64,000 nucleotides of DNA, from NCBI RefSeq assembly GCF_014905555.1, contig NZ_BNGS01000002.1, forward strand, positions 186,001 through 250,000, written 5' to 3'. The notes below the pieces were generated by a model. The model was not told the DNA's origin. It saw nothing but the letters and a program-made list of their open reading frames with translations, and did not search any database. The translations under genes and the position numbers were made by a program. Positions 1 to 8,982 of the stretch are shown here, one piece after another. The first letter of the stretch is position 1. The number at the start of each line of letters is the position of its first letter. Source of the DNA: Streptomyces sp. Y2F8-2 (GTDB lineage Bacteria > Actinomycetota > Actinomycetes > Streptomycetales > Streptomycetaceae).

Positions 1-50
1 ACGAGGACCGCCGCCTCGGCCCGAACCCGGCGACGTTCGACATGGGCTGA
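1..50 (+). CDS. C-terminal end of a gene cut by the window edge
   Basis: The third frame reads EDRRLGPNPATFDMG and then stops with TGA at 48-50. Only 15 residues are visible, too few to assign a family. A strong hairpin follows directly, so this is probably the true 3' end of a plus-strand gene rather than a chance reading frame. Confidence 0.45.
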   Translation, partial: EDRRLGPNPATFDMG

Positions 51-62
51 CCGAAGGCTGGA

Positions 63-107
63 CGACGCGCCCCGGAGCCGCCGCGACGGCGACTCCGGGG
101 CGCGTCG
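63..107 (+). terminator. Strong hairpin terminator
   Basis: A perfect 15-bp inverted repeat (63-77 with 93-107; arm CGACGCGCCCCGGAG) encloses a 15-nt GC-rich loop. It lies 12 nt after the stop codon of the partial gene. No T-tract follows, which is usual for high-GC actinomycete terminators. Confidence 0.8.
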
Positions 108-187
108 CTGTCTGCCGAAGGCAGTGAGGGCGAGAAGACAGGGGGCTTGACGCGGGCATGCCGACGGGTCCACCTTGTACCGCACCG

Positions 188-206
188 GTAAGGAAACTTT
201 CCTAAC
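188..206 (+). promoter_or_regulatory. Chitosanase-type operator palindrome
   Basis: A 13-nt palindrome (191-203, AGGAAACTTTCCT) is centred on C197. It extends to 188-206 with one mismatched pair. It lies just upstream of the GH75 chitosanase ribosome-binding site. From memory, actinomycete chitosanase genes carry a conserved GAAA-N-TTTC operator bound by the ROK-family repressor CsnR; this site fits that description. No csnR gene is in the window, so the regulator is inferred. Confidence 0.6.
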
Positions 207-222
207 AGAAGGGTCCCCCACA

Positions 223-915
223 GTGCGCACTCGACCACTGACCCTCGCCGCGGCCGCCGGCGCCGCACTCCTCGCCACCGCCGTCCTCCCCGCGAACGCC
301 TCCGGAGCCACCCCCAAGTCCGCGGAGGAGGGCTCGGTCAGCGCGGCCGAGCTCCTCGCCAAGGTGACGTCCTGTTCGCAGATATCGAACGGCAAGTACA
401 AGACCGACGACGAGACCTCGGCCACCGTCCCCGTGTGCGGCAAGAACGGCGCGGTGTTCTGGAAGGCCGACATGGACGTCGACTGCGACGGCCAGGTCAC
501 CGGCAAGTGCAACGGCGACACCGACCCCTGGTTCCAGGACGACACCGCGTTCCACCAGTCCGACGGCAAGCCGCTGCGCGCCGACTCGCTGCCGTACGTC
601 GTCGTGCCGAGCGCCAGCAGCATCTGGAAGTACTCCAGCTCCGGCATCAAGGGCGGCGGCGTTGTCGCCGTGATCTACAACAACAAGGTCGAATACGCGG
701 TCGTCGGCGACACCGGACCCACGAAGATCATCGGCGAGGCGTCCTACGCCACCGCGAAGGCGCTCGGCATCGACCCCGACCCGGCGACCGGTGGCGCCGA
801 CTCCGGCGTGACGTACATCCTGTTCAAGAACTCCCAGGTATCACCGATCGAGAGCCACAGCGCGGCGGTGTCCCTCGGTGAGTCGCTGGCCAAGCAGTTC
901 ATTCGCAACAACTGA
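223..915 (+). CDS. Secreted GH75 chitosanase
   Basis: This gene predicts a 230-residue secreted chitosanase that would hydrolyse chitosan outside the cell. A Sec-type signal (RTRPLT, then an Ala/Leu-rich core ending near ANASGA) precedes a compact GH75-like domain. ADMDVDCDG, near residue 82, is the aspartate-rich segment typical of the family. The matching downstream segments are PYVVVP, VVGDTGP, GEASY and SGVTYILF. I chose the GTG at 223 over the upstream ATG at 175. It places the charged start of the signal peptide at residue 1 and has AGAAGGG 9 nt upstream, whereas the longer frame would run through the operator. A strong terminator follows. The family call rests on recognised motifs, not a search. 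Confidence 0.8.
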   Translation: MRTRPLTLAAAAGAALLATAVLPANASGATPKSAEEGSVSAAELLAKVTSCSQISNGKYKTDDETSATVPVCGKNGAVFWKADMDVDCDGQVTGKCNGDTDPWFQDDTAFHQSDGKPLRADSLPYVVVPSASSIWKYSSSGIKGGGVVAVIYNNKVEYAVVGDTGPTKIIGEASYATAKALGIDPDPATGGADSGVTYILFKNSQVSPIESHSAAVSLGESLAKQFIRNN

Positions 916-922
916 GCCCGTG

Positions 923-954
923 ATGCCGGGCGCCCGCCACAGGGCGCCCGGCAT
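923..954 (+). terminator. Hairpin terminator after the chitosanase
   Basis: A perfect 13-bp stem (923-935 with 942-954; arm ATGCCGGGCGCCC) has a 6-nt loop. It starts 8 nt after the chitosanase stop. The next gene is convergent (stop at 998), so it probably serves both strands. Confidence 0.85.
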
Positions 955-997
955 ACGTCCGTCGGGCCGGCCGATCGGTCGTGGAGCGCTCTGAGGG

Positions 998-1870
998 TCA
1001 AGCCTTGACGGCCGTGTGCATCGTGTGCGCCTGCAACACATAGACATCGGGGCGGTGGTACAGGCTCGACTTGTCGTCCGGGTCCAGGAGGCGGTCCAGG
1101 GTCGCGCGGTCCGTCGCGTCCAGGCCGTGCGCGAGCTTGTCGCGACGGCGCTGGAACTCGGCGACGACACAGCTGCGGGCCTCGTCGGAGAGCGGGGCGG
1201 ACAGCTCGAACAGGAAGGTGCGGGTTGCCGGTACGCGCAGCCCGACGGAGGTCATGAGCGCGGCCCAGTCCTCGGTCTCCGCGACCGCGCCGGGCAGCTC
1301 CTCGCGCATCGCGGTGAACCGCTCGGTCTCCACCGCGTCCAGCCGGGCCTCCAGACCCGGGCGTCCGATGCCGATGTCACGGGGGAGCCAGCGCGGGGGC
1401 AGGCCGCCCTCCAGCAGGGCCAGGACCCCGCCGGGAGCGAGACGATCCGCGAAAGCGGCGAGTGCCGCGCGCTGGTCACCGAGGTGGTGCAGGCTGCGAC
1501 TCGCCCACAGCAGGTCCGCCGGGTACTCCAACTCATCGAGGGCACCGGGGAGTTCACCGGCCAGAGTGGTGAAGCGGTCGGCCAGCCCCAGCCGGGCGGC
1601 CCGCATACGGGCGCGTTCCAGCAGCGGCTCGGAGCCGTCGGCCGCCACGACCCGGGCGTCCGGGAATGCCTCGGCGAGGACACAGGTGACGGCTCCCGGT
1701 CCGCTGCCGGCGTCGACGATCAGCCCCGGCCGGGCACCGCGCTCTCCCAGCCAGCCCGCGATCCGCCGGTACATGGGGGTGAGCAGTTCGGCCTGCGACT
1801 CCAGCAGCGGGGCCATCGTGGCCCAGTCCACGTCGGCGTGCTCGTGATGGTCGTGGTGCTCATGCGCCAT
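998..1870 (-). CDS. Class I SAM-dependent methyltransferase
   Basis: This 290-residue protein has a Rossmann-type methyltransferase core. VDAGSGPG at about residue 52 is the SAM-binding glycine loop. VVAADGSE supplies the acidic residue after beta-2, and WASRSLHHLGD is the post-motif II segment seen in small-molecule methyltransferases. The N-terminus is His/Asp-rich (HEHHDHHEHADVDW), which could bind a metal or simply be a flexible tail. The substrate is unknown. The gene is convergent with the chitosanase and divergent from the dioxygenase remnant, so it is probably monocistronic. Confidence 0.8.
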   Translation of the reverse strand: MAHEHHDHHEHADVDWATMAPLLESQAELLTPMYRRIAGWLGERGARPGLIVDAGSGPGAVTCVLAEAFPDARVVAADGSEPLLERARMRAARLGLADRFTTLAGELPGALDELEYPADLLWASRSLHHLGDQRAALAAFADRLAPGGVLALLEGGLPPRWLPRDIGIGRPGLEARLDAVETERFTAMREELPGAVAETEDWAALMTSVGLRVPATRTFLFELSAPLSDEARSCVVAEFQRRRDKLAHGLDATDRATLDRLLDPDDKSSLYHRPDVYVLQAHTMHTAVKA

Positions 1871-1993
1871 GGTGGTCGCCCTCTCTTCTCGGTGCCGTCA
1901 GCCTGCGCCGACGCACCGTGAGGGGGCCACTTCTGTTGCCGGTACGGCAAAAACGGGGTGCGCCACCACCGGCCGGTCGCCGACGATGCCCCC

Positions 1994-2316
1994 ATGGACG
2001 ACCGGATGGTGCAGCGGTTCATCGAGGACGGGTTCGTCAAGATCGAGGGAGCCGCGTGTCCATGCTGGAGATCGCCCCACAGGTCGTCGAGGCCTCCGCG
2101 CACCGTCCGCTCGCTCACGCCACCGGCAGCCCCGGCGACGTCTACCTCTGCCACCCGTTCCTGGTGCACGCGGCCCAGCCGAACCACGGCACCCGTCCCC
2201 GCTTCATGGCCCAGCCGCCGCTGGTACCGGCCCTCCCCTACGAGCTTCAGCGGCCGGACGGCGACTACTCACCGGTCGAGTCCGCGATCCGCCGGGGCCT
2301 GGCCCGGGAGGGCTGA
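1994..2316 (+). pseudogene. Phytanoyl-CoA dioxygenase-like gene with an internal deletion
   Basis: An ATG at 1994 opens MDDRMVQRFIEDGFVKIEGA, which looks like the N-terminus of phytanoyl-CoA dioxygenase-family proteins. The frame then drifts into unrelated residues after about 2053. In another frame, from about 2056 to the TGA at 2314-2316, the C-terminal half of the same family appears: SMLEIAPQVVEASAHRP, GDVYLCHPFLVHAAQ, GTRPRFMAQPP, DYSPVESAI. The central part with the first metal ligands (HxD) is missing. About 110 codons plus a frame change have therefore been lost in a single junction near 2053-2058. The HPFLVHAAQ segment keeps the distal histidine, but no functional enzyme can be made. 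Size and family are judged from memory. Confidence 0.75.
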
Positions 2317-2345
2317 CCCCGGCGGATCACCTGGGCGTCACCGCG

Positions 2346-4067
2346 TCACGGCAGAGGCGGGTAGGCGTTCTGCATCAGCTGCTGGAACTGGGCCGAGAAC
2401 CAGTGCCCGGACAGCGGCGCGTTCGGCAGGGCGCCCGACATGTTGTTGTTGTTCCGCGGGTTGCCCGTGTACGTCGGGTCGCACATCCGGTCGAAGCCCT
2501 TGCCCTCGTCGTTCGGGATGGCGGAGCTGGAGCCGTCGGACTGGCCGGGCGGCTTGATCCACACGTAGGCGTCGATGCCGGCGGCCGGGGCCGCGGTGGG
2601 CCGCTGACCGAGTCCGGCGCCGCTCTGGTTGCACCAGTTGCCGACGTGGATGCGCCGGTCGATGCGGCCGCCGTTGACGTAGTCGTCGACGGAGGTCATC
2701 GGGCCGGGACCGGTGGGCCGGGCCGAGCCGCCCCAGCCGTTGCGCGAGGTGTCGATCAGCATGCCCAGACCGGAGTTGAACCCGGCTGCGACCAGCTTGT
2801 CCCGCAGCCCGAGCGCGTACGACTGCTCGTCCACGTACTGGTTCCAGTCGACCCACTTCGACTGGCGCACGGTCTGACCGTTCACCGTGTCGGTGACCTT
2901 GAAGTTCGGCTCCGTGGTGGGGCCGTAATTGGCGGTGTTGACGATGAACCCGGCCACGTCGTCCACACTGGCGCCGTTGGTCGTGGCGACCTTGGTGAAC
3001 TCCTGCACGGCCGGGCCGAGGTTGCTGTCCCAGCCGAGCCAGCCGTGGTGGCCGGCGTCGATGTAGTTGTAGACGTTCGGGATGGCGCCCAGCTTGCCCA
3101 GGGCGTAGGAGACGCCCTTCTCGTAGTTGCCGTTGCTCTTCATGGTCACGCAGGCGTCGGTGGTGGTGTTGGTGCCGCCGGCGTTGGTGACCAGGTTGGG
3201 CAGCGAGTCGGGCTCGATGACGTTGACGATCCGCAGGCCCGCGTACTTCGGGTCGGAGAGGATCGAGGCGATCGGGTCGATGTACTGGGACTTGTACTTG
3301 TCGATGTCGTTCGGCCCGAGTTCGCCGTTGGAGGCAAGGGCGGCACAGTCACGGCCGGGCAGGTCGTAGATGACCAACTCGACGACCAACTCGCCGGAGC
3401 CCTTCTGCTTCAGAGCCTCGTCGAGGTGGGCGCGCAGGCCCATGCCGCCGCCCGTACCGTTGATCGTGGCGATCCGGTCCAGCCAGACGGCGGTGGGCTG
3501 GTTGGCGATACGGCTGCCGCCCGGCTCGGCGGCGGCGTGGGCCGACCATTCGGGGTCCACGTACCCCTTGGCCCCCACATAGGGGTTGTCCACGCGGCTG
3601 CCGGTGTTGCCGGTGCCTCCGCCACCGGTGCCGCCCCCGCCGCCCGAACCACTGCCGTCGTCGACGTTGCAGGTGACCCCGTCGAGCGTGAAGGTGGCCG
3701 GTACCGCGTTCGTGCCGCTGTAGGAGGCGTTGAAGCCGAAGCTGACCGAACCGCCGGTCCCCAGCGCGCCGTTGTAGCTCTCGTTGGCGGCGGTGACGGC
3801 GGCCCCGCTCTGGCTGATCTGCGCGTTCCAGCCGCTGGTGACCTTCTGGTTGCCGGCGTAGGACCACTTCACCGACCAACTCGACTTGGCCGCCGAGTTG
3901 TTGGTGATGGTGACCGCGGCCGTGAAGCCGGTGTCCCACTGGTTCTGCACCTTGTAGTCGACGGTGCAGGGGACCGCGGCGTGCGCGGGGGTGGAGACGA
4001 CCGCGGTGCCGGTCGCGCCCGCGACGAGGGCCAGGGCGGCCAGTAACGATGTTCTGGTACGACTCAT
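2346..4067 (-). CDS. Secreted GH6 cellulase/cellobiohydrolase with N-terminal CBM2
   Basis: This gene predicts a 573-residue secreted cellulase. A signal peptide (residues 1-30, ending AHA) is followed by a CBM2 cellulose-binding domain at about 34-134. The CBM2 has a bracketing Cys pair and the WDTGFTAAVTITNN and GWNAQISQSG segments. A Gly/Thr linker runs from about 135 to 157, then the GH6 catalytic domain. IYDLPGRDCAA (about 233-243) is GH6 signature 1, with Asp240 equivalent to the second catalytic Asp. NVIEPDSLPN (about 282-291) is signature 2, with acid Asp287. The length suits an actinomycete Cel6B or E3-type exocellulase. The start at 4067 has AAGGAA upstream. Its start lies 29 nt after the GH5 stop on the same strand, so the pair is probably one transcript under the CebR-like control upstream of GH5. 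Confidence 0.93.
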   Translation of the reverse strand: MSRTRTSLLAALALVAGATGTAVVSTPAHAAVPCTVDYKVQNQWDTGFTAAVTITNNSAAKSSWSVKWSYAGNQKVTSGWNAQISQSGAAVTAANESYNGALGTGGSVSFGFNASYSGTNAVPATFTLDGVTCNVDDGSGSGGGGGTGGGGTGNTGSRVDNPYVGAKGYVDPEWSAHAAAEPGGSRIANQPTAVWLDRIATINGTGGGMGLRAHLDEALKQKGSGELVVELVIYDLPGRDCAALASNGELGPNDIDKYKSQYIDPIASILSDPKYAGLRIVNVIEPDSLPNLVTNAGGTNTTTDACVTMKSNGNYEKGVSYALGKLGAIPNVYNYIDAGHHGWLGWDSNLGPAVQEFTKVATTNGASVDDVAGFIVNTANYGPTTEPNFKVTDTVNGQTVRQSKWVDWNQYVDEQSYALGLRDKLVAAGFNSGLGMLIDTSRNGWGGSARPTGPGPMTSVDDYVNGGRIDRRIHVGNWCNQSGAGLGQRPTAAPAAGIDAYVWIKPPGQSDGSSSAIPNDEGKGFDRMCDPTYTGNPRNNNNMSGALPNAPLSGHWFSAQFQQLMQNAYPPLP

Positions 4068-4096
4068 GAGTGCGGGTTCCTTCCGGGTGTGCGGAG

Positions 4097-5569
4097 TCAC
4101 GGGTTGACGGCGCGCAGGTGGTCGCGCAGCCCGATGCCGTACGACGTGGGCGTTCCGTCGTAGTCGGAGATCAGGGACGGCCCCAAGGAGCAGTCCCAGG
4201 TGTTCCAGGTCCAGCCGAGGTAGGACAGGTCCCGGTCGTCGAACCACTTCATGACCCGGTCGACGAACCCGTGTGAGCAGGTGTTCTCCCCGATCTCCCC
4301 TGCCACCAGCGGCACCTGGGCCGCGACCGGGGCGAGCGTGGAGTTCCAGCAGCTCTCGCTCGCGCAGGTGTTGAAGTTGTAGACGTGGTAGGCCGCGACG
4401 AGATTGCCCGCCGGGTCGCTGGGCCTGTACGTCAGCCACTGGCTCAGGTCGTTGGAGTACGCGAGCCCGCCCGCCAGGATCACGTTCTTGGCGCCGGTGG
4501 AACGCACCGCGTCGACCAGATCCTGCATGCCGGCGACCTCGTAGGGGATACCGGGGCAGGTGCCGCCGTCCTTCCAGCACTTCCAGGCGTCCGTGACGCC
4601 GGAGGTCGCCCGGTCCGGATACGGCTCGTTGAACAGGTCGAACGCCACCGCCTGGTCGTCCTTGAACGTCCCGGCGACCGACGACCAGAAGGAGGGGGTG
4701 TACTGCGCGTCCGGCATCGGCTTCTGGCAGGTGGCGTGCACGTCGGAGCAGCCCGCCGAGTTGCCGGTGTACTGGCCGTGGGTCCAGTGCAGCTCGACGA
4801 TCGGCGTCATGCCGTGCGCCTCGACGCGGGCCACCAGGTCCTTGACGGCCTTGATGTAGTCGGCGCCCGCGTACTCCGGCTTTACGTTGGAAAGACCCAG
4901 CCAGCACTCCTCGTTGAGCGGGATGCGGACCGCGTTCGCCTTCCAGTCGGCGATCGCCTTGATCGCCGCGTCGTCCACCGGGCCGTCGAAGATGCCGTAG
5001 CCCTGGACGCACATGAACTCGCCGCCGGACCGGTTCACGCCGAGCAGGCGACGGGCCTTGCCGGCGGCGTCCACGAGCTTGTTGCCCACGACGCGCAGGG
5101 CCGGGGCCGAGCCGCTCGCCGGGGGCTCGGTCGGGGGCGGCGTGGGCGTCGGTTCGGCGTCGACGTTGCAGGTCGTCCCGTTGAGCTTGAACACCGTCGG
5201 GACGGCGTTGCTCCCCGACCAGGAGGCGAGGAACCCGGCGCTGACGCTCGCGCCGGTGGCCGGCGAGCCGTTCCAGCTCTCGTTGGTCGCGGTCACCGTC
5301 GTACCGGACTGGGACCACTTGGCGTTCCAGCCCTGGCTGACCTTCTGACCGCCCGCGAAGTCGAAGGTGAGCGTCCAACCACTCACAGCCGCACGGTTGT
5401 TGGTGATCCTGACGGCACCTTGGAAGCCGCTGTCCCACTGGCTCGTGACGGAGTACTCCACCGTGCACGCGGGTGCGGCGCCCGAGGCCGTGACCACCGG
5501 GACGACCACGCTGCCGACGACGACCGCGCCGGCCACGAGTAAGAGCGCTGAACGAGGGGGGTGTCGCAT
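4097..5569 (-). CDS. Secreted GH5 endoglucanase with N-terminal CBM2
   Basis: This gene predicts a 490-residue secreted endo-beta-1,4-glucanase. A signal peptide (1-31) precedes a CBM2 (about 35-134, Cys pair, WNAKWSQSG). A Pro/Thr linker (139-150) and a GH5 barrel follow. DLFNEPY holds the acid/base Glu315. LVAGEIGE holds the likely nucleophile Glu425, and AYHVYNF supplies the conserved His-x-Tyr. The tandem Cys residues match the GH5_1/Cel5A-type layout of actinomycetes. The ATG at 5569 puts the charged MRHPPRS at residue 1. It is the first gene of a probable GH5-GH6 unit and faces GH48 across a region containing CebR-like boxes. Confidence 0.93.
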   Translation of the reverse strand: MRHPPRSALLLVAGAVVVGSVVVPVVTASGAAPACTVEYSVTSQWDSGFQGAVRITNNRAAVSGWTLTFDFAGGQKVSQGWNAKWSQSGTTVTATNESWNGSPATGASVSAGFLASWSGSNAVPTVFKLNGTTCNVDAEPTPTPPPTEPPASGSAPALRVVGNKLVDAAGKARRLLGVNRSGGEFMCVQGYGIFDGPVDDAAIKAIADWKANAVRIPLNEECWLGLSNVKPEYAGADYIKAVKDLVARVEAHGMTPIVELHWTHGQYTGNSAGCSDVHATCQKPMPDAQYTPSFWSSVAGTFKDDQAVAFDLFNEPYPDRATSGVTDAWKCWKDGGTCPGIPYEVAGMQDLVDAVRSTGAKNVILAGGLAYSNDLSQWLTYRPSDPAGNLVAAYHVYNFNTCASESCWNSTLAPVAAQVPLVAGEIGENTCSHGFVDRVMKWFDDRDLSYLGWTWNTWDCSLGPSLISDYDGTPTSYGIGLRDHLRAVNP

Positions 5570-5618
5570 GAGCGAGTCCTTGCAGCTCGGGCGCGCCCGT
5601 GACGGACGCGTCGACTGA

Positions 5619-5632
5619 TGGAGTCGCTCCCA
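5619..5632 (-). promoter_or_regulatory. Degenerate CebR-like box near the GH5 start
   Basis: Read on the minus strand, this site begins with an intact TGGGAGCG half and ends ACTCCA, against the palindrome TGGGAGCGCTCCCA. It sits about 50 nt upstream of the GH5 ATG, a suitable place for repression of the GH5-GH6 unit. One half is imperfect, so binding is less certain than at the exact box 130 nt away. Confidence 0.5.
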
Positions 5633-5761
5633 CTGGTGCCGGTGAAGGTAGCGCCAAGTGACGGCAAAGAACAGAGGAGTCGCTGACTTTCCTTCAGCGG
5701 ACCGTGTCGAATCTTTTCGACTCTTCAAGCACCTTGACCCCTCTTGACCCTCTCCCCAATA

Positions 5762-5775
5762 TGGGAGCGCTCCCA
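5762..5775 (+). promoter_or_regulatory. Exact CebR-type operator
   Basis: The perfect 14-nt palindrome TGGGAGCGCTCCCA is the known binding sequence of the LacI-family cellobiose repressor CebR of streptomycetes (and CelR of Thermobifida). It lies about 67 nt upstream of the GH48 start. Release of repression by cello-oligosaccharides would be expected to induce the cellulase genes on either side. cebR itself is not in the window. Confidence 0.88.
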
Positions 5776-5841
5776 CTGGTTCAAGGCTTGTTGCTCCTCC
5801 CCCCCCCACCTCTGCTCCGAGCCGCAAGGAGGAACCAGCAC

Positions 5842-8757
5842 ATGGTCCAAAGACCGAGACGCCGCGTGGCGCGGCGGCTCTGGACCGCCGCCGGGGCGGC
5901 CCTCGCACTCCCCCTGACGATGCTCGCGAACGGCACGACTCCCGCCCATGCGGCGGCAGTCCAGTGCAGCATCGACTACAAGACCAACGACTGGGGCTCC
6001 GGCTTCACAGCGGACCTCACGATCACCAACCGGGGCACCGACGCCGTCAACGGCTGGACGCTGACGTACGACTACACAGGCAACCAGACGCTGAGCAACG
6101 GCTGGAGCGGCACCTGGTCCCAGTCCGGCAAGTCGATCACGGTGAAGAACGCCTCCTGGAACGGCACGATCGCCGCCGGGGCCGCCGTGAACACGGGCGC
6201 CCAGTTCACGTACAGCGGCACGAACGCCGCGCCGACGAACTTCGCCGTCAACGGCACCACCTGCGCGGGCGCGCACCAGCCGCCGGTCACCGTGCTGACC
6301 AGCCCGGCCGCCGGCGCGGTCTACACCCAGGGCGACGCGATTCCGCTCGCCGCGACGGCGGCCGCCGCCGACAACGCGACGATCAGCAAGGTCGAGTTCT
6401 ACGACGACACGACGCTGCTGGGCACCGACACGAGCGCGCCCTACTCGCTCTCGGTCTCAAGCTTGACCGTGGGCAGTCATTCCTTGGTGGCGAAGGCGTA
6501 CGACGGTCTCGGCGCGTCGGCGGAGTCCACGCCGGTCGGCATCACAGTCGCCTCGGGTCCCGCCGTGGTGGCCTCGCCGACCCAGCTCGGCGTCCAGCAG
6601 GGCAAGACGGGTGCCTTCGGCGTCACGCTGTCGAAGCAGCCGAGCGCGAACGTGACGGTGTCGGTCGCCCGCACGGACGGCAACACCGGCCTGTCCGTCA
6701 CCGGCGGCTCCTCGCTCACCTTCACGCCGTCCAACTGGAACACGGCCCAGACGGTGACCGTCACGGCGGACGCCTCCGGTACCGGATCGGCCACCTTCAC
6801 GGCCTCCGCGACCGGCTACACCAAGGCCACGGTGACCGTCACGGAGCTGGCGGCCACGAAGGCGTACGACGCCCGTTTCCTGGACCTCTACGGCAAGATC
6901 ACCAACCCGGCGAACGGCTACTTCTCCCCCGAGGGCATCCCGTACCACTCGGTGGAGACGCTGATCGTCGAGGCGCCGGACCAGGGCCATGAGACGACGT
7001 CGGAGGCGTACAGCTATCTGCTGTGGCTGCAGGCCATGTACGGGAAGGTGACGGGCGACTGGTCGAAGTTCAACGGCGCCTGGGGTCTGATGGAGAAGTA
7101 CATGATCCCGACCCACACCGACCAGCCGACCACCTCCTTCTACAACGCCTCCAAGCCCGCGACCTACGCGCCCGAGCTGGACACCCCGAACGAGTACCCG
7201 GCGAAGCTCGACACGTCCGTCCCGGTCGGCTCGGACCCGATCGCGGGCGAGCTGAAGAGCGCGTACGGCACGGACGACGTCTACGGCATGCACTGGCTGC
7301 AGGACGTCGACAACGTCTACGGGTACGGCAACGAGCCCGGCAAGTGCGAGGCGGGCCCGACGGCCACCGGACCGTCGTACATCAACACCTTCCAGCGCGG
7401 TCCGCAGGAGTCGGTGTGGGAGACGGTGCCGCAGCCGACCTGCGACTCATTCAAGTACGGCGGCAAGAACGGCTATCTGGACCTGTTCACCGGCGACTCG
7501 TCGTACGCCAAGCAGTGGAAGTTCACCGACGCTCCGGACGCCGACGCGCGCGCCGTGCAGGCTGCGTACTGGGCGGACGTGTGGGCCAAGCAGCAGGGCA
7601 AGGGCGGTGACGTCTCCGCGACCGTGGGCAAGGCCGCGAAGATGGGCGACTACCTGCGCTACGCGATGTACGACAAGTACTTCAAGAAGATCGGCAACTG
7701 CGTGGGCGCCTCGTCCTGCCCGGCGGGCACCGGCAAGGACGCCTCGCACTACCTGCTGTCCTGGTACTACGCCTGGGGCGGCGCCCTGGACACCTCCGCG
7801 GGCTGGGCCTGGCGCATCGGCTCCAGCCACGTCCACGGCGGCTACCAGAACCCGCTCGCCGCGTACGCGCTCAGCTCCTACGCCGACCTGAAGCCCAAGT
7901 CGGCGACGGGCGCCTCGGACTGGTCCAAGTCGCTGCAGCGGCAGCTGGAGTTCTACCAGTGGCTGCAGTCGTCCGAGGGTGCCATCGCGGGCGGCGCGAC
8001 CAACAGCTGGCAGGGCCGGTACGCGACGCCGCCGGCCGACACCTCCACCTTCTACGGCATGTACTACGACTGGCAGCCGGTCTACCACGACCCGCCGTCC
8101 AACCAGTGGTTCGGCTTCCAGGCCTGGTCGATGGAGCGGGTCGCGGAGTACTACCAGCAGACGGGGAACACCACGGCGAAGGCGGTCCTCGACAAGTGGG
8201 TGAAGTGGGCGCTGTCCAAGACCACGGTCAACCCGGACGGCACCTACCGGATCCCCTCCACGCTCCAGTGGTCGGGCCGGCCCGACACCTGGAACCCGTC
8301 GAGCCCGGGCTCCAACTCCGGGCTGCACGTCACCGTCGCGGACTACACCGACGACGTGGGTGTGGCAGCCGCGTACGCGAAGACCCTGACGTACTACGCG
8401 GCCAAGTCCGGTGACGCGACGGCGAAGTCCACGGCCAAGGCGCTGCTGGACGGCATGTGGAGCAACTACCAGGACAGCCTGGGCATCGCCGTCCCGGAGA
8501 CCCGCACGGACTACAGCCGGTTCGGCGACTCGGTGTACGTGCCGAACGGCTGGAGCGGCACGATGCCGAACGGCGACGCGATCAACTCCTCGTCCACTTT
8601 CACCTCGCTGAGGTCCTTCTACAAGAACGACCCGGCCTGGTCGAAGATCGAGGCCTACCTGAAGGGCGGTGCCGCGCCCTCGTTCACGTACCACCGGTTC
8701 TGGGCCCAGGCGGACATCGCCCTCGCCATGGGCTCGTACGCGGAGCTCCTCGAATAG
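5842..8757 (+). CDS. Secreted GH48 processive cellulase with CBM2 and two beta-sandwich modules
   Basis: This gene predicts a 971-residue cellulase, probably a reducing-end processive cellobiohydrolase. A twin-Arg-rich signal region ends at AHA (about residue 37). Then come CBM2 (about 40-141), an Ig-like Big-type module (about 147-237, [15 protein letters not shown]), a second beta-rich module (about 243-336, [20 protein letters not shown]), and the GH48 domain from about 340. [16 protein letters not shown] carries the family acid Glu. The C-terminus is [17 protein letters not shown]. The ATG at 5842 has an excellent GCAAGGAGGA 8 nt upstream. A longer reading frame from 5704 would include the CebR box and is rejected. 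The gene faces the GH5-GH6 pair and shares their operator region. Exo (GH6, GH48) and endo (GH5) activities together form a classical synergistic set. Confidence 0.95.
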   Translation: MVQRPRRRVARRLWTAAGAALALPLTMLANGTTPAHAAAVQCSIDYKTNDWGSGFTADLTITNRGTDAVNGWTLTYDYTGNQTLSNGWSGTWSQSGKSITVKNASWNGTIAAGAAVNTGAQFTYSGTNAAPTNFAVNGTTCAGAHQPPVTVLTSPAAGAVYTQGDAIPLAATAAAADNATISKVEFYDDTTLLGTDTSAPYSLSVSSLTVGSHSLVAKAYDGLGASAESTPVGITVASGPAVVASPTQLGVQQGKTGAFGVTLSKQPSANVTVSVARTDGNTGLSVTGGSSLTFTPSNWNTAQTVTVTADASGTGSATFTASATGYTKATVTVTELAATKAYDARFLDLYGKITNPANGYFSPEGIPYHSVETLIVEAPDQGHETTSEAYSYLLWLQAMYGKVTGDWSKFNGAWGLMEKYMIPTHTDQPTTSFYNASKPATYAPELDTPNEYPAKLDTSVPVGSDPIAGELKSAYGTDDVYGMHWLQDVDNVYGYGNEPGKCEAGPTATGPSYINTFQRGPQESVWETVPQPTCDSFKYGGKNGYLDLFTGDSSYAKQWKFTDAPDADARAVQAAYWADVWAKQQGKGGDVSATVGKAAKMGDYLRYAMYDKYFKKIGNCVGASSCPAGTGKDASHYLLSWYYAWGGALDTSAGWAWRIGSSHVHGGYQNPLAAYALSSYADLKPKSATGASDWSKSLQRQLEFYQWLQSSEGAIAGGATNSWQGRYATPPADTSTFYGMYYDWQPVYHDPPSNQWFGFQAWSMERVAEYYQQTGNTTAKAVLDKWVKWALSKTTVNPDGTYRIPSTLQWSGRPDTWNPSSPGSNSGLHVTVADYTDDVGVAAAYAKTLTYYAAKSGDATAKSTAKALLDGMWSNYQDSLGIAVPETRTDYSRFGDSVYVPNGWSGTMPNGDAINSSSTFTSLRSFYKNDPAWSKIEAYLKGGAAPSFTYHRFWAQADIALAMGSYAELLE

Positions 8758-8816
8758 CCCCGCCAAGCGCTCCGTGCGAAGGGCGGTGGTTCGGCTGCGG
8801 GCCGTCCGTGGCTGGT

Positions 8817-8836
8817 CGCGCCCCTGAAGGGGCGCG
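8817..8836. repeat. Streptomyces-type GCGCCCCT/AGGGGCGC intergenic palindrome
   Basis: An 8-bp perfect stem (CGCGCCCC with GGGGCGCG) encloses the loop TGAA. From memory, palindromes of the form GCGCCCCTNAAGGGGCGCG are scattered in many copies between genes of streptomycetes. This copy lies 60 nt after the GH48 stop and may also help termination. Confidence 0.55.
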
Positions 8837-8912
8837 GCGGTTCACCGCGCTTCGCCGGAACCGCTTGGAAGCTCCGCGTGCGCGGCCTCGTCACCTGACG
8901 ACGAGGCCACCC

Positions 8913-8951
8913 GGCCGGGCGGCCCTCACCCGCACTGGAGGCCGCCCGGCC
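8913..8951 (+). terminator. Hairpin terminator downstream of GH48
   Basis: A perfect 12-bp stem (8913-8924 with 8940-8951; arm GGCCGGGCGGCC) has a 15-nt loop. It sits about 155 nt after the GH48 stop. With the upstream palindrome and the following long hairpin, it fills the 308-nt gap before the next gene, and no other gene is visible there. Confidence 0.7.
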
Positions 8952-8982
8952 TTCAAACCGGGTGACCAGGCCTGCACGGTGA

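Noticed and set aside
1869..4046. A 725-codon plus-strand frame opposite the methyltransferase, the pseudogene and GH6
   Set aside because: It runs antisense through a certain GH6 gene and has the Val/Gly/Asp-rich look of a GC-rich shadow frame. No family motif or ribosome-binding site is seen.
4385..5542. A 385-codon plus-strand frame opposite GH5
   Set aside because: It mirrors the GH5 codons and has no motif. The minus strand encodes a recognisable secreted cellulase here.
8817..8836. Short palindrome as a possible insertion-sequence end
   Set aside because: No transposase, target duplication or partner end is seen. It fits a common streptomycete intergenic palindrome.
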